A program made the position numbers and the translations under genes. From positions 1 through 64,000 of the forward strand of contig JAUCBJ010001486.1 in the NCBI GenBank assembly GCA_032718475.1: DNA of 64,000 nt, in the 5' to 3' direction. This document shows positions 1-11,116 of the stretch, piece by piece (positions within the stretch are counted from its first letter, which is position 1; every line of letters begins with the position of its first letter). Below the pieces are notes generated by a model. It was not told the origin of the DNA. It worked only from the letters and a program-made list of their open reading frames with translations, and did not search any database. Origin of the DNA: Nemertoderma westbladi (lineage: Eukaryota; Xenacoelomorpha; Nemertodermatida; Nemertodermatidae).

Positions 1-2067
1 AGCTAGTTGTCTAACTAACCGGTGCGGTGTACATCTTCAATTAGTTGTCTAACTAACCAGTGTACATCTAAAATTAGTTGTCTAACTAACCAGTATACAT
101 CTACAATTAGTTGTCTAACTAACCGGTATACATCTACAGATAGTTGTCTAATTAATCGGGTTATATCTTCAATTAGTTGTCTAACTAGCAGGTGTACATC
201 TACAATTAGTTGTCTAATTAACCAGTGCACATCGACAATTAGTTGTCTAACTAACCAGTGTACATCTACAGCTAGTTTTCTAACTAACCGGTATACATCT
301 ACAACTAACTAACCGGTATACATCTACAGTTAGTTGTCTAACTAACCAGTGTACATATACAGCTAGTTGTCTAACTAACCAGTGTACATCTACAGCTAGT
401 TTTCTAACTAACCGGTATACATCTACAACTAACTAACCAGTGTACATCTACAGTTAGTTGTCTAACTAACCAGTGTACATCTACAGTTAGTTGTCTAACT
501 AACCAGTGTACATCTACAGTTAGTTGTCTAACTAACCGGTTTAGATCTACAGATAGTTGTCTAACTAATCGGGTTACATCTTCAATTAGTTGTCTAACTA
601 ACCAGTGTACATCTAAAATTAGTTGTCTAACTAACCAGTATACATCTACAATTAGTTGTCTAACTAACCAGTGTACATCTACAGTTGGTTGTCTAATTAA
701 CCAGTGTACATCTACAGTTGGTTGTGTAACTAACCGGAGTAGTAGGCGTTTGGTCCGGTCCATTAGTTGTCTAACTAACCGGTCTAGATCTACAGTTGGT
801 TGTCTAACTAACCGGTATACATTTACAGATAGTTGTCTAACTAATCGGGTTACATCTTCAATTAGTTGTCTATCTAACCAGTGTACATCTACAGCTAGTT
901 GTCTAACTAACCAGTGTACATCTACAATTAGTTGTCTAACTAACCAGTGTACATCTACAGCTAGTTGTCTAACTAACCGGTCTAGATCTACAGTTGGTTG
1001 TCTAACGAACCGGTATACATCTACAATTAGTTGTCTAACTAACCAGTGTACATCTACAATTAGTTGTCTAACTAACCAGTATACATCTTCAATTAGTTGT
1101 CTAACTAACCAGTGTACATCTAAAATTAGTTGTCTAACTAACCAGTATACATCTACAATTAGTTGTCTAACTAACCGGTATACATCTACAGATAGTTGTC
1201 TAACTAACCGGTATACATCTACAGATAGTTGTCTAATTAATCGGGTTATATCTTCAATTAGTTGTCTAACTAGCCGGTGTACATCTTCAATTAGTTGTCT
1301 ATCTAACCAGTGTACATCTACAGCTAGTTGTCTAACTAACCAGTATACATCTACAATTAGTTGTCTAACTAACCGGTTTAGATCTACAGATAGTTGTCTA
1401 ATTAATCGGGTTATATCTTCAATTAGTTGTCTAACTAACCAGTGTACATCTACAATTAGTTGTCTAACTAACCGGAGTAGTAGGCGTTTGGTCCGGTCCA
1501 TTAGTTGTCTAACTAACCGGTCTAGATCTACAGTTGGTTGTCTAACTAACCGGTATACATTTACAGATAGTTGTCTAACTAATCGGGTTACATCTTCAAT
1601 TAGTTGTCTATCTAACCAGTGTACATCTACAGCTAGTTGTCTAACTAACCAGTATGCATCTACAGTTAGTTGTCTAACTAACCAGTGTACATCTACAGTT
1701 AGTTGTCTAACTAACCAGTATACATCTTCAATTAGTTGTCTAACTAACCAGTGTACATCTACAATTAGTTGTCTAACTAACCAGTGTACATCTACAATTA
1801 GTTGTCTAACTAACCAGTATACATCTACAATTAGTTGTCTAACTAACCAGTATACATCTACAATTAGTTGTCTAACTAACCAGTGCACATCTACAATTAG
1901 TTATCTAACTAACCGGTATACATCTACAGGTAGTTGTCTAACTAACCAGTGCACATCTACAATTAGTTGTCTAACTAACCAGTGCACATCTACAATTAGT
2001 TGTCTACCTAACCGGTCTACATCTACAGTTAGTTGTCTAATTAACCAATGTACATCTACAGTTAGTT
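1..2067. repeat. 33-bp minisatellite with a partial higher-order structure
   Basis: A tandem array already running at the window edge, with a unit of 33 bp (core ATTAGTTGTCTAACTAACC followed by a variable half such as AGTGTACATCTACA). About 60 diverged units are present. Two units are 45 bp long and carry the same variant (near 733-765 and 1471-1503). They lie exactly 738 bp apart, that is 22 units plus 12 extra bases, and the next five or so units match in order, so a block was duplicated. Because 33 and 45 are both multiples of three, long open frames exist on both strands; they encode only the repeat and are not genes. The array lies in the intron upstream of the channel exon at 2118 and ends about 50 bp before it. 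Confidence 0.95.
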
Positions 2068-2117
2068 GACTAAACTGCTGAAATTAACAGTTAAGCTGTC
2101 TATCTAACTTATTTCAG

Positions 2118-2275
2118 GATACAAAGAGACAGCGGTTCCATATGAAGATCTTAGTAAAACAAACTTGGACCAATCAATTACTAGCATGGAACCGTTCTGA
2201 ACTCCAATTGGATAGCGCCAAAGTCCTACTACCCAATCCCGCTGTTTGGTTACCAGACACAACATTCAAAGAGTT
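2118..2275 (+). CDS. Nicotinic-receptor-like subunit, exon a (extracellular, loop A)
   Basis: First visible exon of a pentameric ligand-gated channel subunit that would sit in the plasma membrane. The acceptor is TTATTTCAG before 2118 and the donor is GTAAGT at 2276. It reads in phase 0 for 52 codons and ends with two bases of a split codon. The translation contains QTWTNQLLAWNRSEL, matching the W-x-D-x-x-L-x-W-N beta-strand of nicotinic subunits, and NPAVWLPDTTF, matching the loop A motif W-x-P-D. Upstream exons (signal peptide, N-terminal helix) are not in the window. The five exons total 1473 nt, 490 residues plus stop, with matching phases at each junction. Family membership is inferred from motif order; which subunit class this is cannot be told. 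Confidence 0.85.
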
Positions 2276-2736
2276 GTAAGTTGGTTCAACTAGAATGAGT
2301 AATAGAGTATTACTACATCAATCCGTGCTGGGCCAGTTGAGTAACTGTGAAGGTGCAAATCATTTAAAGACTGATCATCATAATGCTCGGGTCACACTAT
2401 ACTGTAGTTGACCGCGGTACCATCAAGCTAATTTAGAGAGTTCGGTACAGTAGTTGTGTTGCCTTATTAATCGTATGTAATTATTGGCAATTCAATGAAT
2501 TAATTATGGAAAATGTTGCATGTTCTTTGTCGTACCTTTGGAGAGATAAGAACTATTACCCCAGTACCGAGAGCAGGTGGTGGCTTGGCAATTATTGCGC
2601 CTGTTGTGGTTAACCAACTCCCGACGAGTAATCCATTAATCAAACTTTCTAAGTTCATCATTTAAATTCTACGCTGACTTAAAATAGATTGCAAGTTCTG
2701 CAATCACCTTCGACGGCGTCACTTATTTCTCTTTAG
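2276..2736 (+). other. Intron between channel exons a and b
   Basis: 461 bp of unique AT-rich sequence between GTAAGT and TTTCTCTTTAG. I see no other feature in it. The 206-bp intron 2934-3139 (GTTAGT to TTCCCCTTACAG) is also plain. Confidence 0.8.
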
Positions 2737-2933
2737 GATTAGTTCGAGTGATAATAAGACTTCAGTAACGGTTGATTACAATGGGACTGTGACGTATATT
2801 ATGACAAGCGCCATCTGGTTCGTCGCCTTTCTTGATGTCACGAACTTCCCTTGGGATTGTCATGACGTCAGTCTAACGTTTGTGTCTCTCTTTTACGATT
2901 CCAACTTAATTATTCTGGAACAAACAGTTGATG
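2737..2933 (+). CDS. Nicotinic-receptor-like subunit, exon b (Cys-loop region without the cysteines)
   Basis: Exon bounded by TTTCTCTTTAG and the donor GTTAGT. Its first base completes the split Leu codon of exon a. It encodes the stretch leading to the Cys-loop, including two N-glycosylation sequons (NKT, NGT) and AFLDVTNFPWDCHDVSLTF. Aligned without gaps to the family pattern C-x-I-D-V-x-x-F-P-F-D-x-Q-x-C-x-L-x-F, the D-V, F-P, D and L-x-F positions are kept. Both disulfide cysteines are replaced, the first by Ala and the second by Val, and a single Cys sits two residues before the second position. The conserved loop B Trp (F-G-S-W-x-Y) is Leu here. The exon has no stop and good splice sites, so it looks like a real divergent subunit, not a relic. 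Confidence 0.82.
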
Positions 2934-3139
2934 GTTAGTGATGGTTACTATGGCTACAATAGCTATTGTGTATGAAAACTCTAAATACGCCTTAAAATAA
3001 TATCGCAAATCACTAATTGGTAGTGAGTGGAATTAGCCATATAATTACATAGCGGATGTGATTTGAGCAATGTACACAGACCTACATACAGTATATACAA
3101 TTTATCTTTAACAAAATTTTATAACATTTCCCCTTACAG

Positions 3140-3331
3140 CTGATTTGCCTGACCGTTTACTATATAGTAACCACAACGAGGAGTGGCAGACTGGTTCATA
3201 CGTGTTCACTTCCGGTGTCACGTGTCACGAGGAAACACCTAGTAATTGTAAACGGAATTTTACCACTATCGTCTACACAGCGCAGATACTTCGACGTCCA
3301 GCTATATATATTATGAATATGATTATACCTG
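3140..3331 (+). CDS. Nicotinic-receptor-like subunit, exon c (loop C and pre-M1)
   Basis: Exon bounded by TTCCCCTTACAG and the donor GTAGGT; it starts with two bases completing an Ala codon from exon b. It reads ADLPDRLL then EEWQTGSYVF, a region with single separated cysteines (TCHEETPSNC), and ends QILRRPAIYIMNMIIP. The last stretch matches the pre-M1/M1 boundary of nicotinic subunits (R-R-x-P-x-x-Y-x-x-N-x-I-I-P). There is no adjacent Cys-Cys pair in loop C, so by family rules it is not an alpha-type agonist-binding subunit. The following intron is 16 kb, 3332-19314. Confidence 0.85.
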
Positions 3332-3364
3332 GTAGGTGAAGGTGGTACGTGTGTTTATGCTCCT

Positions 3365-3388
3365 GGGGGGGGGGGGGGGGGGGGGGGG
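3365..3388. repeat. Poly-G tract (24 G)
   Basis: Uninterrupted run of 24 guanines 33 bp after the exon c donor, in the transcribed strand of the large intron. Similar tracts occur at 58507-58533 and, as C, at 33615-33633 and 62265-62295. Lengths may be inexact because assemblers handle such runs badly. Confidence 0.9.
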
Positions 3389-3448
3389 CTTATTTATCAA
3401 AGAAGTTATACATTAATTATTATAGAGTAGAGAATGGAGAATAGTCTA

Positions 3449-3610
3449 ATCAGTAATAGGGTTGGTGCGCGGAAACAATTGTTGGGCTAGAAACAACCGA
3501 ATATGGGGTAACAAGGTGCTCTGAATCGAGTGGCGGGGTGTGTTTTTTGTAAAAAGACGATGGAACGGTCGAAATGGCGGGTTTAATTTAAAAAATCGGC
3601 TAAAAAATCG
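3449..3610 (+). mobile_element. Fragment of a foldback element arm
   Basis: About 160 bp beginning AATAGGGTTGGTGCGCGG that matches, with divergence, the left arm of the foldback element at 5446, the copy at 12823, and in inverse orientation those ending at 12532 and 19262. Only the outer part of the arm is present. Confidence 0.75.
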
Positions 3611-3639
3611 ACTACTCGCAATTAATTCACAGTAAAAAT

Positions 3640-4320
3640 ATTTTCAGTTATTATAACAATTATAGGATAAAATATTTGTTATTATTATAATATTATTGTA
3701 ACTATTAGTACTACTAATACTATTACTACTACTACTAGGTCGAGCGAACTCGGACAGTGGAAATAAGATCCTTCCAGGCTTACCAATTCTCATTAGTTGT
3801 CGCAATTTCGTTTCTCCCAAGTTCAGTATCCCTTTCAAGTTGATCTATATGTTATGGTCGGTCGTCCACGACTACGCTTTCCATGAGTTGGTTGCCAGAA
3901 AAGTAGATCTGGTATGACCTCGTCTTTACTTCGCCAGCAGTGCCCACTGAATCTTAATCTGCGTTCACGGAGGGTGGTTGATATAGGTGGTATTGTACCA
4001 TAATGCTCAGCGTTTGTCATGTTTTGTCTCCAGCTGTTATTTAGGGATGCCTTTAGTAGTCTTGTGTAGCAACCATCAATTCGTTGTTGAAGTGATTTGG
4101 TCAGTGTCCAGGTCTCACTCGCGTATTAAAGAACAGTCTCTTGTAGAGTCTCTTGGAGTTTCCTGTACACTTCACTTACACCTCAGGTGCCTGGGGAGAT
4201 CTGATTTCCAGATGGTATTAATTTTTGATAGAGCTACCCATGCCTTTGCTTTCCTAACTTCTATGTCTTTGCGACTCTCTATCCATGACCCAAGGTACTG
4301 GAAGTCGTCAACCTTCCTTG
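3640..4320 (-). pseudogene. LINE family B fragment, 3' part
   Basis: Minus-strand remnant of an APE-type LINE. The translated piece 4020-3835 contains TTLRERRLRFSGHCWRSKDE, nearly identical to the 3' coding end of the better copy at 52318-52550. Upstream, in broken frames, are remnants of the D-D-F-Q-Y-L-G-S-W post-RT motif. The 3' end runs into a degenerate TAG/TAA simple repeat (about 3650-3740), matching the (TAG)n tail of the other copy. It overlaps in content with the fragment at 5008-5397, so the two are separate copies or a local duplication. Confidence 0.8.
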
Positions 4321-5007
4321 TTGATTATATCCTATATTCCTTGCAGATCAGTATACGATGGTTCTACAACATTTGTGTCTACTGTTGACGGTGACACGGA
4401 ACCATGTGTTATGGAGCGGGGAGTCCTCCATGGAGAAACACTTGCACCATTCTTGTTCATAATCGTAGTGACTATGTTCTATGCATGTCCTTAGATCATC
4501 ATAATGATGATGGGGTGATGGTAAATCCTCCAACTGGCTCCAGAACTCGAGGAAATCATGTGAAGTCCCTAACTGATCTAGGCTTCGCTGAAGACTTAGG
4601 AGCACTTACAGAATCACTAGAGGGAGCCCAACGGTTCCTCACCTCATTAGATCAGGCTGCTTCTAGTGTTAGTCTTTTTATTAACTCCAAAAAGACCAAA
4701 ATTTTGATACTTAACCTTGAAAGTGCTCAGCAAGTCTCTGACAGGATGAGCATAAGCTCATAGGATGGTATGCTTGAGCATGTGGACGTCTTCTGTTACC
4801 TGGGATCATGGATCCAAAAGTCAGATGAGGACCTTTGAATATGTTAGCGAAAGGCATGGGGAGCCTTGAATGGGCTTTCCAGGATTTGGAAGTCACATAG
4901 AATTCATCGGAAACTTAAGGTCAGATTATTTAGAGCATCATTAGTTCCAGTACTCATCTATGGGAGTCCATGCTGGGATCTAACTGCTGAGGACACCAAA
5001 TCCTTAT
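4321..5007 (+). pseudogene. LINE family A fragment, RT palm to thumb
   Basis: Plus-strand piece of a second LINE family lying between two minus-strand family B pieces. It carries SVYDGSTTFVSTVDGD, a degraded FADD-type catalytic motif (FAEDLGAL), and a thumb region with KKTKILILNLESAQQVSDRMS. These match the copies at 17390-18540, 39107-39788 and 40831-43640. Several frameshifts and stops show it is dead. Confidence 0.8.
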
Positions 5008-5397
5008 AAAAATACAATCCCCACTGTAGCTCGAAAGAACACAGTCTTCAGGTGCCTGGAGAGATCTGATTTCCAGATGGTATCCATTTTTGATAGAGCT
5101 ACGCAAGCCTTTGCTTTCCTAACTTCTATGTCATTTTTCATTTTTGCTACTCTCTATAGATGATCCTAGGTACTGGAAGTCGTCGACCTCCCTTAGTTGA
5201 TTATTAGCAATGGTTGTCAAGTTTCCATCAACATTAAAGGTCATGAATTCGTTATTGGTAGCATTTATATGCAATCCAACCTCCTTAGCAGCCCTCTCCA
5301 CTTTATTTAGTAGAAGCTGTGCATCTGCTAGGGTATTAGAGAGCAGGGCGATGTCATCCGCAAAGTCATATTTATATTCCAAAGCGTCATAACTCAT
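5008..5397 (-). pseudogene. LINE family B fragment, RT active-site part
   Basis: Minus-strand fragment with DFADDIALLSNTLADAQLLL (the F-A-D-D catalytic motif of non-LTR RTs), VERAAKEVGLHINAT, and VDDFQYLGSS. It closely matches 47310-47660 of the main family B copy. It is truncated at both ends. Confidence 0.85.
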
Positions 5398-6275
5398 TTT
5401 CTATGGTTTGGACGACTTGCTCTAAACATATAGCTTACTGTAACTCAATAGGGTTGGTGCACGAAAAATTTGTCGGGCTAGAAACAATCGAATAAGGGGT
5501 AACAAGGTGCTCTGAATCGAGTGGCGTGGTGTGTTTTTGTAAAAACGCGAGGAAACGGTCGAAATTGCGGGTTTAAGTAAGCACGGAAAGCTAATTATGA
5601 AAATTGGATGTGATCGGCTGCTACATATTTGACGTCATTAGGCAATGATCTGATCTTGGTTTGATATTTTTTATCTTGGTTTGATGGTTTCTATGGATCG
5701 AGATTTTCGATCGATTCAAATACATATTAAATCTCAATCATTTCACACGTGTGGCTTGATGGCTTATATAAATTGAAAGCGGAGAGTCTTGCGCGTCTTT
5801 TGATACTAGAATTAATTTAATTTATGGTCAGGAACATTGATAAAATGCTGTATCCAAATGTATTTCCAGTAGCAATACCGGTACTGCATTCCAATCTGTA
5901 TCGATTACGGTAAGGCCGACAGATTAGATTTAAAATAACATTGAAACTTGTAATACCGGTCAGCCGGTACTATAATAATTGGCAGTAGGCTACTCGAATA
6001 TTTAAAATGTGTACCGGTCACCGGTAGACCCAATTTAATGAAGCTGAAATATTCAGACAGTGCAATAGGCTGATAGGGCTGGGCTGAATCAAGTGAACCA
6101 ACCGATCAGGTAATGTGTCGAGTTTGCAATTGTGAACAGCATTCTATCAAACTTCCTCGTCATGAATTTATCTAATTATAGTGCCAAAAGATGCGCAAGA
6201 CTCTCCGTTTTAAATTGATTTAAGCCATGTGTGAAATGATTGAGATTTAATGTATATTTGAATCGATCGAATATC

Positions 6276-6332
6276 TCTCTCTATAGAAATCAATATAAGA
6301 AATTATCAGATCACTGCGTAATGTCGTCAAAT
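6276..6332. repeat. 57-bp direct repeat flanking LINE C (left copy)
   Basis: TCTCTCTATAG...GTCGTCAAAT, repeated with no visible mismatch at 12294-12350. It brackets the minus-strand LINE: here it abuts the poly-T (poly-A on the minus strand) and at 12294 it abuts the 5' end. Read as a target-site duplication, unusually long for a LINE. Confidence 0.8.
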
Positions 6333-6472
6333 GTTTTTTTTTTTATTATTAAGCCATGGTAGTGGCACTTCAAATAACGTAAAACCAATCATAATTAATT
6401 ATTATTAAAACATACCGATGATACACACATTAAATAAAATAATTTAAAATGGTCATTCAGATGGAATTCAGT

Positions 6473-8106
6473 TTATTTACCCCAATAGGATAGAGATTCT
6501 TTGTTTTCCCTGCATTCAGTTAAGTGGTATAAGGTGGAAGCTGTTTCGTGGCAGAGTTTACAGATGCATCTGTCAGTGGGTTTATGGTATCCAGATGTAG
6601 TACAAATACGGTGATGAAACCCATGGGCTGAAATACGTGTGGTTAAATGTCTTTGGCTGCAGTTTGCCTCCTTCCATATATTGTTCGAAAATACTTGTGC
6701 AGCCCAAAATTCAGATGGAATTTCGGCGAGTTTTCTTATAATTGTGTCATAATACTTCCGGTATTCATTTGTTTCTTGAAGATTTAGGCGTTTCATTGGA
6801 CTGATCGATAAAGGTTCTTCATTGCACATAGCTAAGACTATCCGGTTTTGAGCTGATTTATGTAAACATAGAGCACGTTTGAGATACGTTGACTTTATTT
6901 TGTCGAGTGAGTGTAGGTTAGAAGCGGATAGCAGTGGCCAAATGATTTTCAAACTGTAAGTAACGATTGGTAAGATTTTAATTTTAAATAATTTCAGTGG
7001 TGTAGTAAGAGATAGATTCTTTGGATTTTTGATCGAGTGAACCGATGAAATAGCTTTGGTTACCGTCTTAAGAATGTGTCGAGTAAATGACAATGTTGGT
7101 TGAAATACAACGCCCAGGTAAGTATATGAGTTCGTAATTCTGACGGGATCACCATTGAATATAAATTTGTCTGCACCAGATAACCTTCCTCCCCTTCTAA
7201 ACTTTATTATTTCTGTTTTATTCAGGTTAACTTGGAGGCCGTTTATGTGTGCCCATTGGCAGGTCGCGTCTAAGGCTGCCTGAAGGTTTTCTCGCGAATC
7301 GGAATATAATAGGAGATCATCCGCAAATAAATAAATTACAACTGCAATGGTTACCCTTTTGATAAATAAATTAAGGCCAATATATATAAAATAAATAAAA
7401 ATTGGCTGAGTGTGTCGCCTTGTAGAACCCCTTGCATCTGGCTAATAATTTTTTTTGATTTTCGAAGGCCATCAAATATTTCGATATAATTTTTACTCAG
7501 CAATCGCTTTAATTAATTTCAGTAGGCGCCCATTTACCTTGAATAAAAATTCTAGTTTGTATAAAAGTCGCGATCTCGGGACCGAGTCGAACGCCTTCCT
7601 GAAATCAATGAAGGCAGCGTAAGGTTCCGAAAGATTAAATTTGATTCTATTTATTAGTTCTTGTAGCGGTTGTTGAGTGGACCGTCCGGGCATAAAGCCA
7701 AGTTGTTCCGGTGGAATTTTCCGGTTCAAAAATTCGCGCAGTCTTTTCGTCACTAATCCTGTTACTATTTTGTAAGGGTTACACAGTAGCGATATACCCC
7801 GATAACAATTCGTGTCGTCCCGAGAACCTTTGCCCTTGAACAGAACTTTCATAAGGCTATTTTTCCATACAGTTACTAGGCGCCCCGTCGCTAGACACAT
7901 TTTCAATGTTTCATAAGGTAATCCATCGGGACCTCCCGATTTACCATTGGGTTTACTTAGAAATTCATTCTTTATTTTTTCCTCGGTAAAATTCCTGTTA
8001 CAAGCGTCGTTGACGTCATCTATTCCAAGGTCAATATCCTCCAGGTCATACAACTCAGGATTTGTACTATTGATTTGTATATGAGAGTCTCTGGGAGGAT
8101 CCAGTT
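6473..8106 (-). pseudogene. LINE C reverse transcriptase and C-terminal domain
   Basis: Open frame 8106-7493 carries GGPDGLPYETLK, NCYRGISLLCNPYKIV, PEQLGFMPGRSTQQPL and AAFIDFRKAFDSVPRSRL: RT motifs in canonical order. A TAA at 7493 breaks the frame. The palm catalytic motif FADDLLLY is readable on the minus strand near 7310. The C-terminal part, 7093-6473, ends in a C-x2-C...H-x4-C cluster (CICKLCHETASTLYHLTEC). It resembles Jockey/CR1-type elements; exact clade not determined. The upstream half of the same frame resumes at 11123. Confidence 0.85.
8098..8106. repeat. 9-bp target-site duplication (left copy)
   Basis: GATCCAGTT immediately left of the inserted element. The identical 9 bp lie at 11123-11131, immediately right of it. 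Confidence 0.85.
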
Positions 8107-8112
8107 GGAAGC

Positions 8113-8360
8113 AGGACAATTCGGTCCCGGACAATTCGGTCCGGACAATTCGGACCCGGACAATTCGGTCCCGGACAATTCGGTCCCATTAATTTTGTGT
8201 TTTGGGACCGAATTGTCCGGGACCGAATTGTCCGGGACCGAATTGTCCGGATACTGACTAGGACAATTCGGTCCCAAAACATGCATATTAATGGGACAGA
8301 ATTGTCCGGGACCGAATTGTCCGGGACCGAATTGTCCAGGACCGAATTGTCCGGGACCAA
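8113..8360. repeat. Left terminal array of 15-mers, both orientations
   Basis: Five direct copies of GGACAATTCGGTCCC-type units, a short spacer, then inverted copies, another direct copy, and five more inverted copies. The block can fold on itself and pairs with 10842-11116. Confidence 0.9.
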
Positions 8361-8784
8361 ATTTAATTGGTACTATACAGCTATATAATGGTGAATGTTC
8401 TAGAACCTTAATATATATTATTATATGATAGCTAGTGTTTTTTTTTACTAGCTAGTATTTTTTTAAAAATAAAAAAAATTTACTTTTTTTTGTTAACATT
8501 ATTATTTTTGGTAGCTATGGTGTTTTATGGAGCTTGTGATTTATTTACTAGCTAGTAATAGTATGTATTTAAAATGTTTAAAGCTGATTTTTTTTATATA
8601 CTGCGTAAGTATAATGTACAGTATGTGCCGTTGGTTGGTAACAAGCCTAAATTATTATCCTAGATAATGCGAATTTATTCAAATTTTACGATTTTCAGAC
8701 TAAATAGATTATACTTGCAATAATAGTTAACAATAAATATTGCAAATTGATGTTGAGTTAATATTTATAGAGTAATAGTAATAT
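8361..8784. other. AT-rich subterminal region of the foldback-like element
   Basis: No gene. T-rich with repeated CTAGCTAGT and a TGGTGAATGTTCTAGAAC stretch whose complement occurs at the other end (10590-10810). Confidence 0.7.
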
Positions 8785-8870
8785 TTATTTATACAGTTGT
8801 GTAGAGCGCGTCCAGTTGTTTCTTGAACTTAAGAGCCGATGCGTTGCCAATGAAGAGCCCAAGCAGCCGG

Positions 8871-10481
8871 TCAATACTGCGCGGGGATGTCGTGACCTCG
8901 CAGACCCGCACCATCCCCGAACCCCAAACCGCGCCATGATCGTCGTCCGCCACGGAGGCAGAGGGAACTGGACCGGAGGAGGGCGAATTGAAGGCGCCGC
9001 CGGACACCACCCAAAACACACGCGAGGCCCCTTTCCCTCATCCCTTGGTGTTTAGCAACGAGAGCCTCGGCGATGTGTTTTAACAGTATCTGGGCCTCTC
9101 GGCACCAGACACCATCTGTTGTTCCGACCAGGGGGGTAAATGACATCCTCCGGTCCTCACATACGGTGCGTTAGTGGCGCATCTTATAGCGGCAGCGCTC
9201 GTCTAGCAGCGACTCGGTTGAACGGTTGGCCTGGGCATAAGAGGTGGCGTCAGCATTTAATACAGCAATGTCGAACGACGCCACCCGTTGAGAAGCCCAG
9301 ACCCCACGTGCAACCAGGTCGGCCCGAACGCCACCGACCACAAAACCGGCCCTGTCCAGGTGACCCCGCGACAGGGTCACCTCCCGCTCCACACTCGAAG
9401 GTCCGACAACGGAGGAGAGAAGGTCTCCGAAGACGTCCCGGACCTCGTCGTGCCTTTTAACGACCAGTCCCCCCGACTTGCAGCTTAGTGCGTGGGTGGT
9501 GGAGAACTCGCCCCCACAACCCTCACACGTAGCTGGCAAACCGGGAGGGACCAGGCCGTACCAGAGCGCGAGGTTATCGCGGAACTCCTCTGCACTAAGA
9601 TCTGTACCGTCCAGTACTGACGGCTGGGCGGTCAGCCAACCACCGGTCTTATTATTAACCGCCCGCTCGACAGTTCTGCGTCGGTGGGCAGGGAGGCTTT
9701 GCAGGGCAGTATCCCTTTTCTCGAGAAACGTGGTCTCTTGTTCTTCCCTCGATCGCTTGAGGGCCTGGTTGAGTTGGTGGACGTGCTCGGGTACAAGGAG
9801 CGGCGTGCCGGAACGTAGGGCCTCAGTTACCAGGGACGTCCCCTCAGTGGAGGCTGCCCTGGCTGGGTCGCGGCGCAACAGAGGGTCGCGGAAGCCAACC
9901 CCTCCGTGACGGGCGGGGAGCAGGATGAGGTCCTCATCGGCAGCGCCTAGTGGAGTCCCGAAGATTGCGGGTACAAAATGTTGGAGGAGAACGGAACGGA
10001 TGGGCGCGATTTCCTCATCGGCAGTCGGTACCACGCGCAGTAGGTAGTCCCACTCAGCTTGGACACACAAGGTGACCCCCGTGTGGGCGGACTGGGGATA
10101 TTCACTGGCGACCGTCGAGAGCTTCTTGATACTGTCCACCCAACCAGCTACCTTCTCCCCCACAAAAGCCTTACGGTCCGCGGGCTCCCCGATGAAGCCC
10201 CCAAGGAACCGGTGGCCACTCACGATCTGGACACCCGTGTCACCGAACAACTCCCTCGCCTCAGCCTCGTAACCTGGTTTCACGACGAGGAAGCTCTTGG
10301 TCGGCTCCGGAGTGTAGCCTATCTGGGGGCCGACCCCCGTCAACTCGTCCCACCACAGGCGTATTTTGGCGAGTTTACCGGCAGAGGCCAAGTCATCTGC
10401 GTACCAGCACTGACGCTGGCGGCCGATGTGAGGTTGGGGATCTAGGAGTCGTGGACTAGTAGATGAACAAATGATGGACAT
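8871..10481 (-). pseudogene. RT fragment with zinc motif and RLE-like endonuclease
   Basis: GC-rich frame (clearly above its surroundings) on the minus strand. It opens just before CWYADDLASAGKL, an RT catalytic Y-A-D-D, so the fingers and front palm are missing (5' truncation). Next come PEPTKSFLVVKP and RFLGGFIG (post-catalytic RT), then CEGCGGEFSTTHALSC (C-x2-C-x9-H-x4-C), then ADLVARGVWASQRVASFDIA, compatible with the D...D-x-x core of a restriction-enzyme-like endonuclease. A single in-frame TAA at 9171-9173 interrupts it; the same frame continues to 8871 through SFTPLVGTTDGVWCREAQI and SLCLRGGR, which I recognise as the C-terminal end of this RT type. Probably a truncated retroelement copy captured by the surrounding DNA element. 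The clade name is uncertain. Confidence 0.75.
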
Positions 10482-10841
10482 AGATGGACATAATAGCTGG
10501 ATCTCATTCAGGGACGGTTAATATCATCAATATTGGTGGTAATTAATATAATCAGCAACAGTTTAGGCCTAATTCTGAAATATCAATGTTTTCACAAGTG
10601 TTTTTATAATTTCAAGGAAATGCTAGCTAGTAGAAAAAACACTAGCTACACCTTAATAAATAATATATAATAATGTTCTCGAACACTTACAATAACAAAA
10701 ATAAAAATAAAAACAGTATTTTTAAAATTTCAAAAAATTCTAGCAAGTAAATAACACTAGCTACCATAAAAAAATATCTCTACTAATGTTCCAGAACATT
10801 CACCAATATCAAAAAAGTACTAAAATGTTGCTATCATGAAC
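10482..10841. other. AT-rich right subterminal region
   Basis: No gene. Contains CTAGCTAG/CACTAGCTA pieces and GTTCCAGAACATTCACCA, the inverted partner of the left subterminal region. Confidence 0.7.
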
Positions 10842-11116
10842 CGGACAATTCGGTCCCGGACAATTCGGTCCCGGACAATTCGGTCCCGGACAATTCGGTC
10901 CCGGACAATTCGGTCCTAGGACAATTCGGTCCTAGGACAATTCGGTCCTAGGACAATTCGGTCCCGGACAATTCGGTCCCGGACAATTCGGTCCCATTTA
11001 TTTAGTGTATTGGGACCGAATTGTCCGGGACCGAATTGTCCGGGACCGAATTGTCCGGGACCGAAATGTCCGGACCGAATTGTCCGGGACCGAATTGTCC
11101 AGGACCGAATTGTCCT
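10842..11116. repeat. Right terminal array of 15-mers, both orientations
   Basis: About eleven direct copies of GGACAATTCGGTCCC/TAGGACAATTCGGTCC units to about 10994, an 18-bp spacer, then about seven inverted copies. It forms a large perfect-to-near-perfect palindrome. Confidence 0.9.

Noticed and set aside
404-2069. Long open frames of 439-494 codons on both strands
   Set aside because: They follow from a 33-bp unit without stops; the protein is only the translated repeat.
3640-5397. One LINE B simply split by a LINE A insertion
   Set aside because: The two LINE B pieces overlap in content by about 200 bp, so they are separate copies or a local duplication.
8113-8360. CRISPR-like array
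   Set aside because: 15-mers abut without unique spacers, occur in both orientations and form transposon termini in an animal genome.
8020-8388. Short frames rich in P-D-N-S-V and T-E-L-S-G
   Set aside because: Translated 15-mer array.
9288-10445. Plus-strand frames opposite the RT fragment
   Set aside because: Shadows of a GC-rich minus-strand coding region; no domains.
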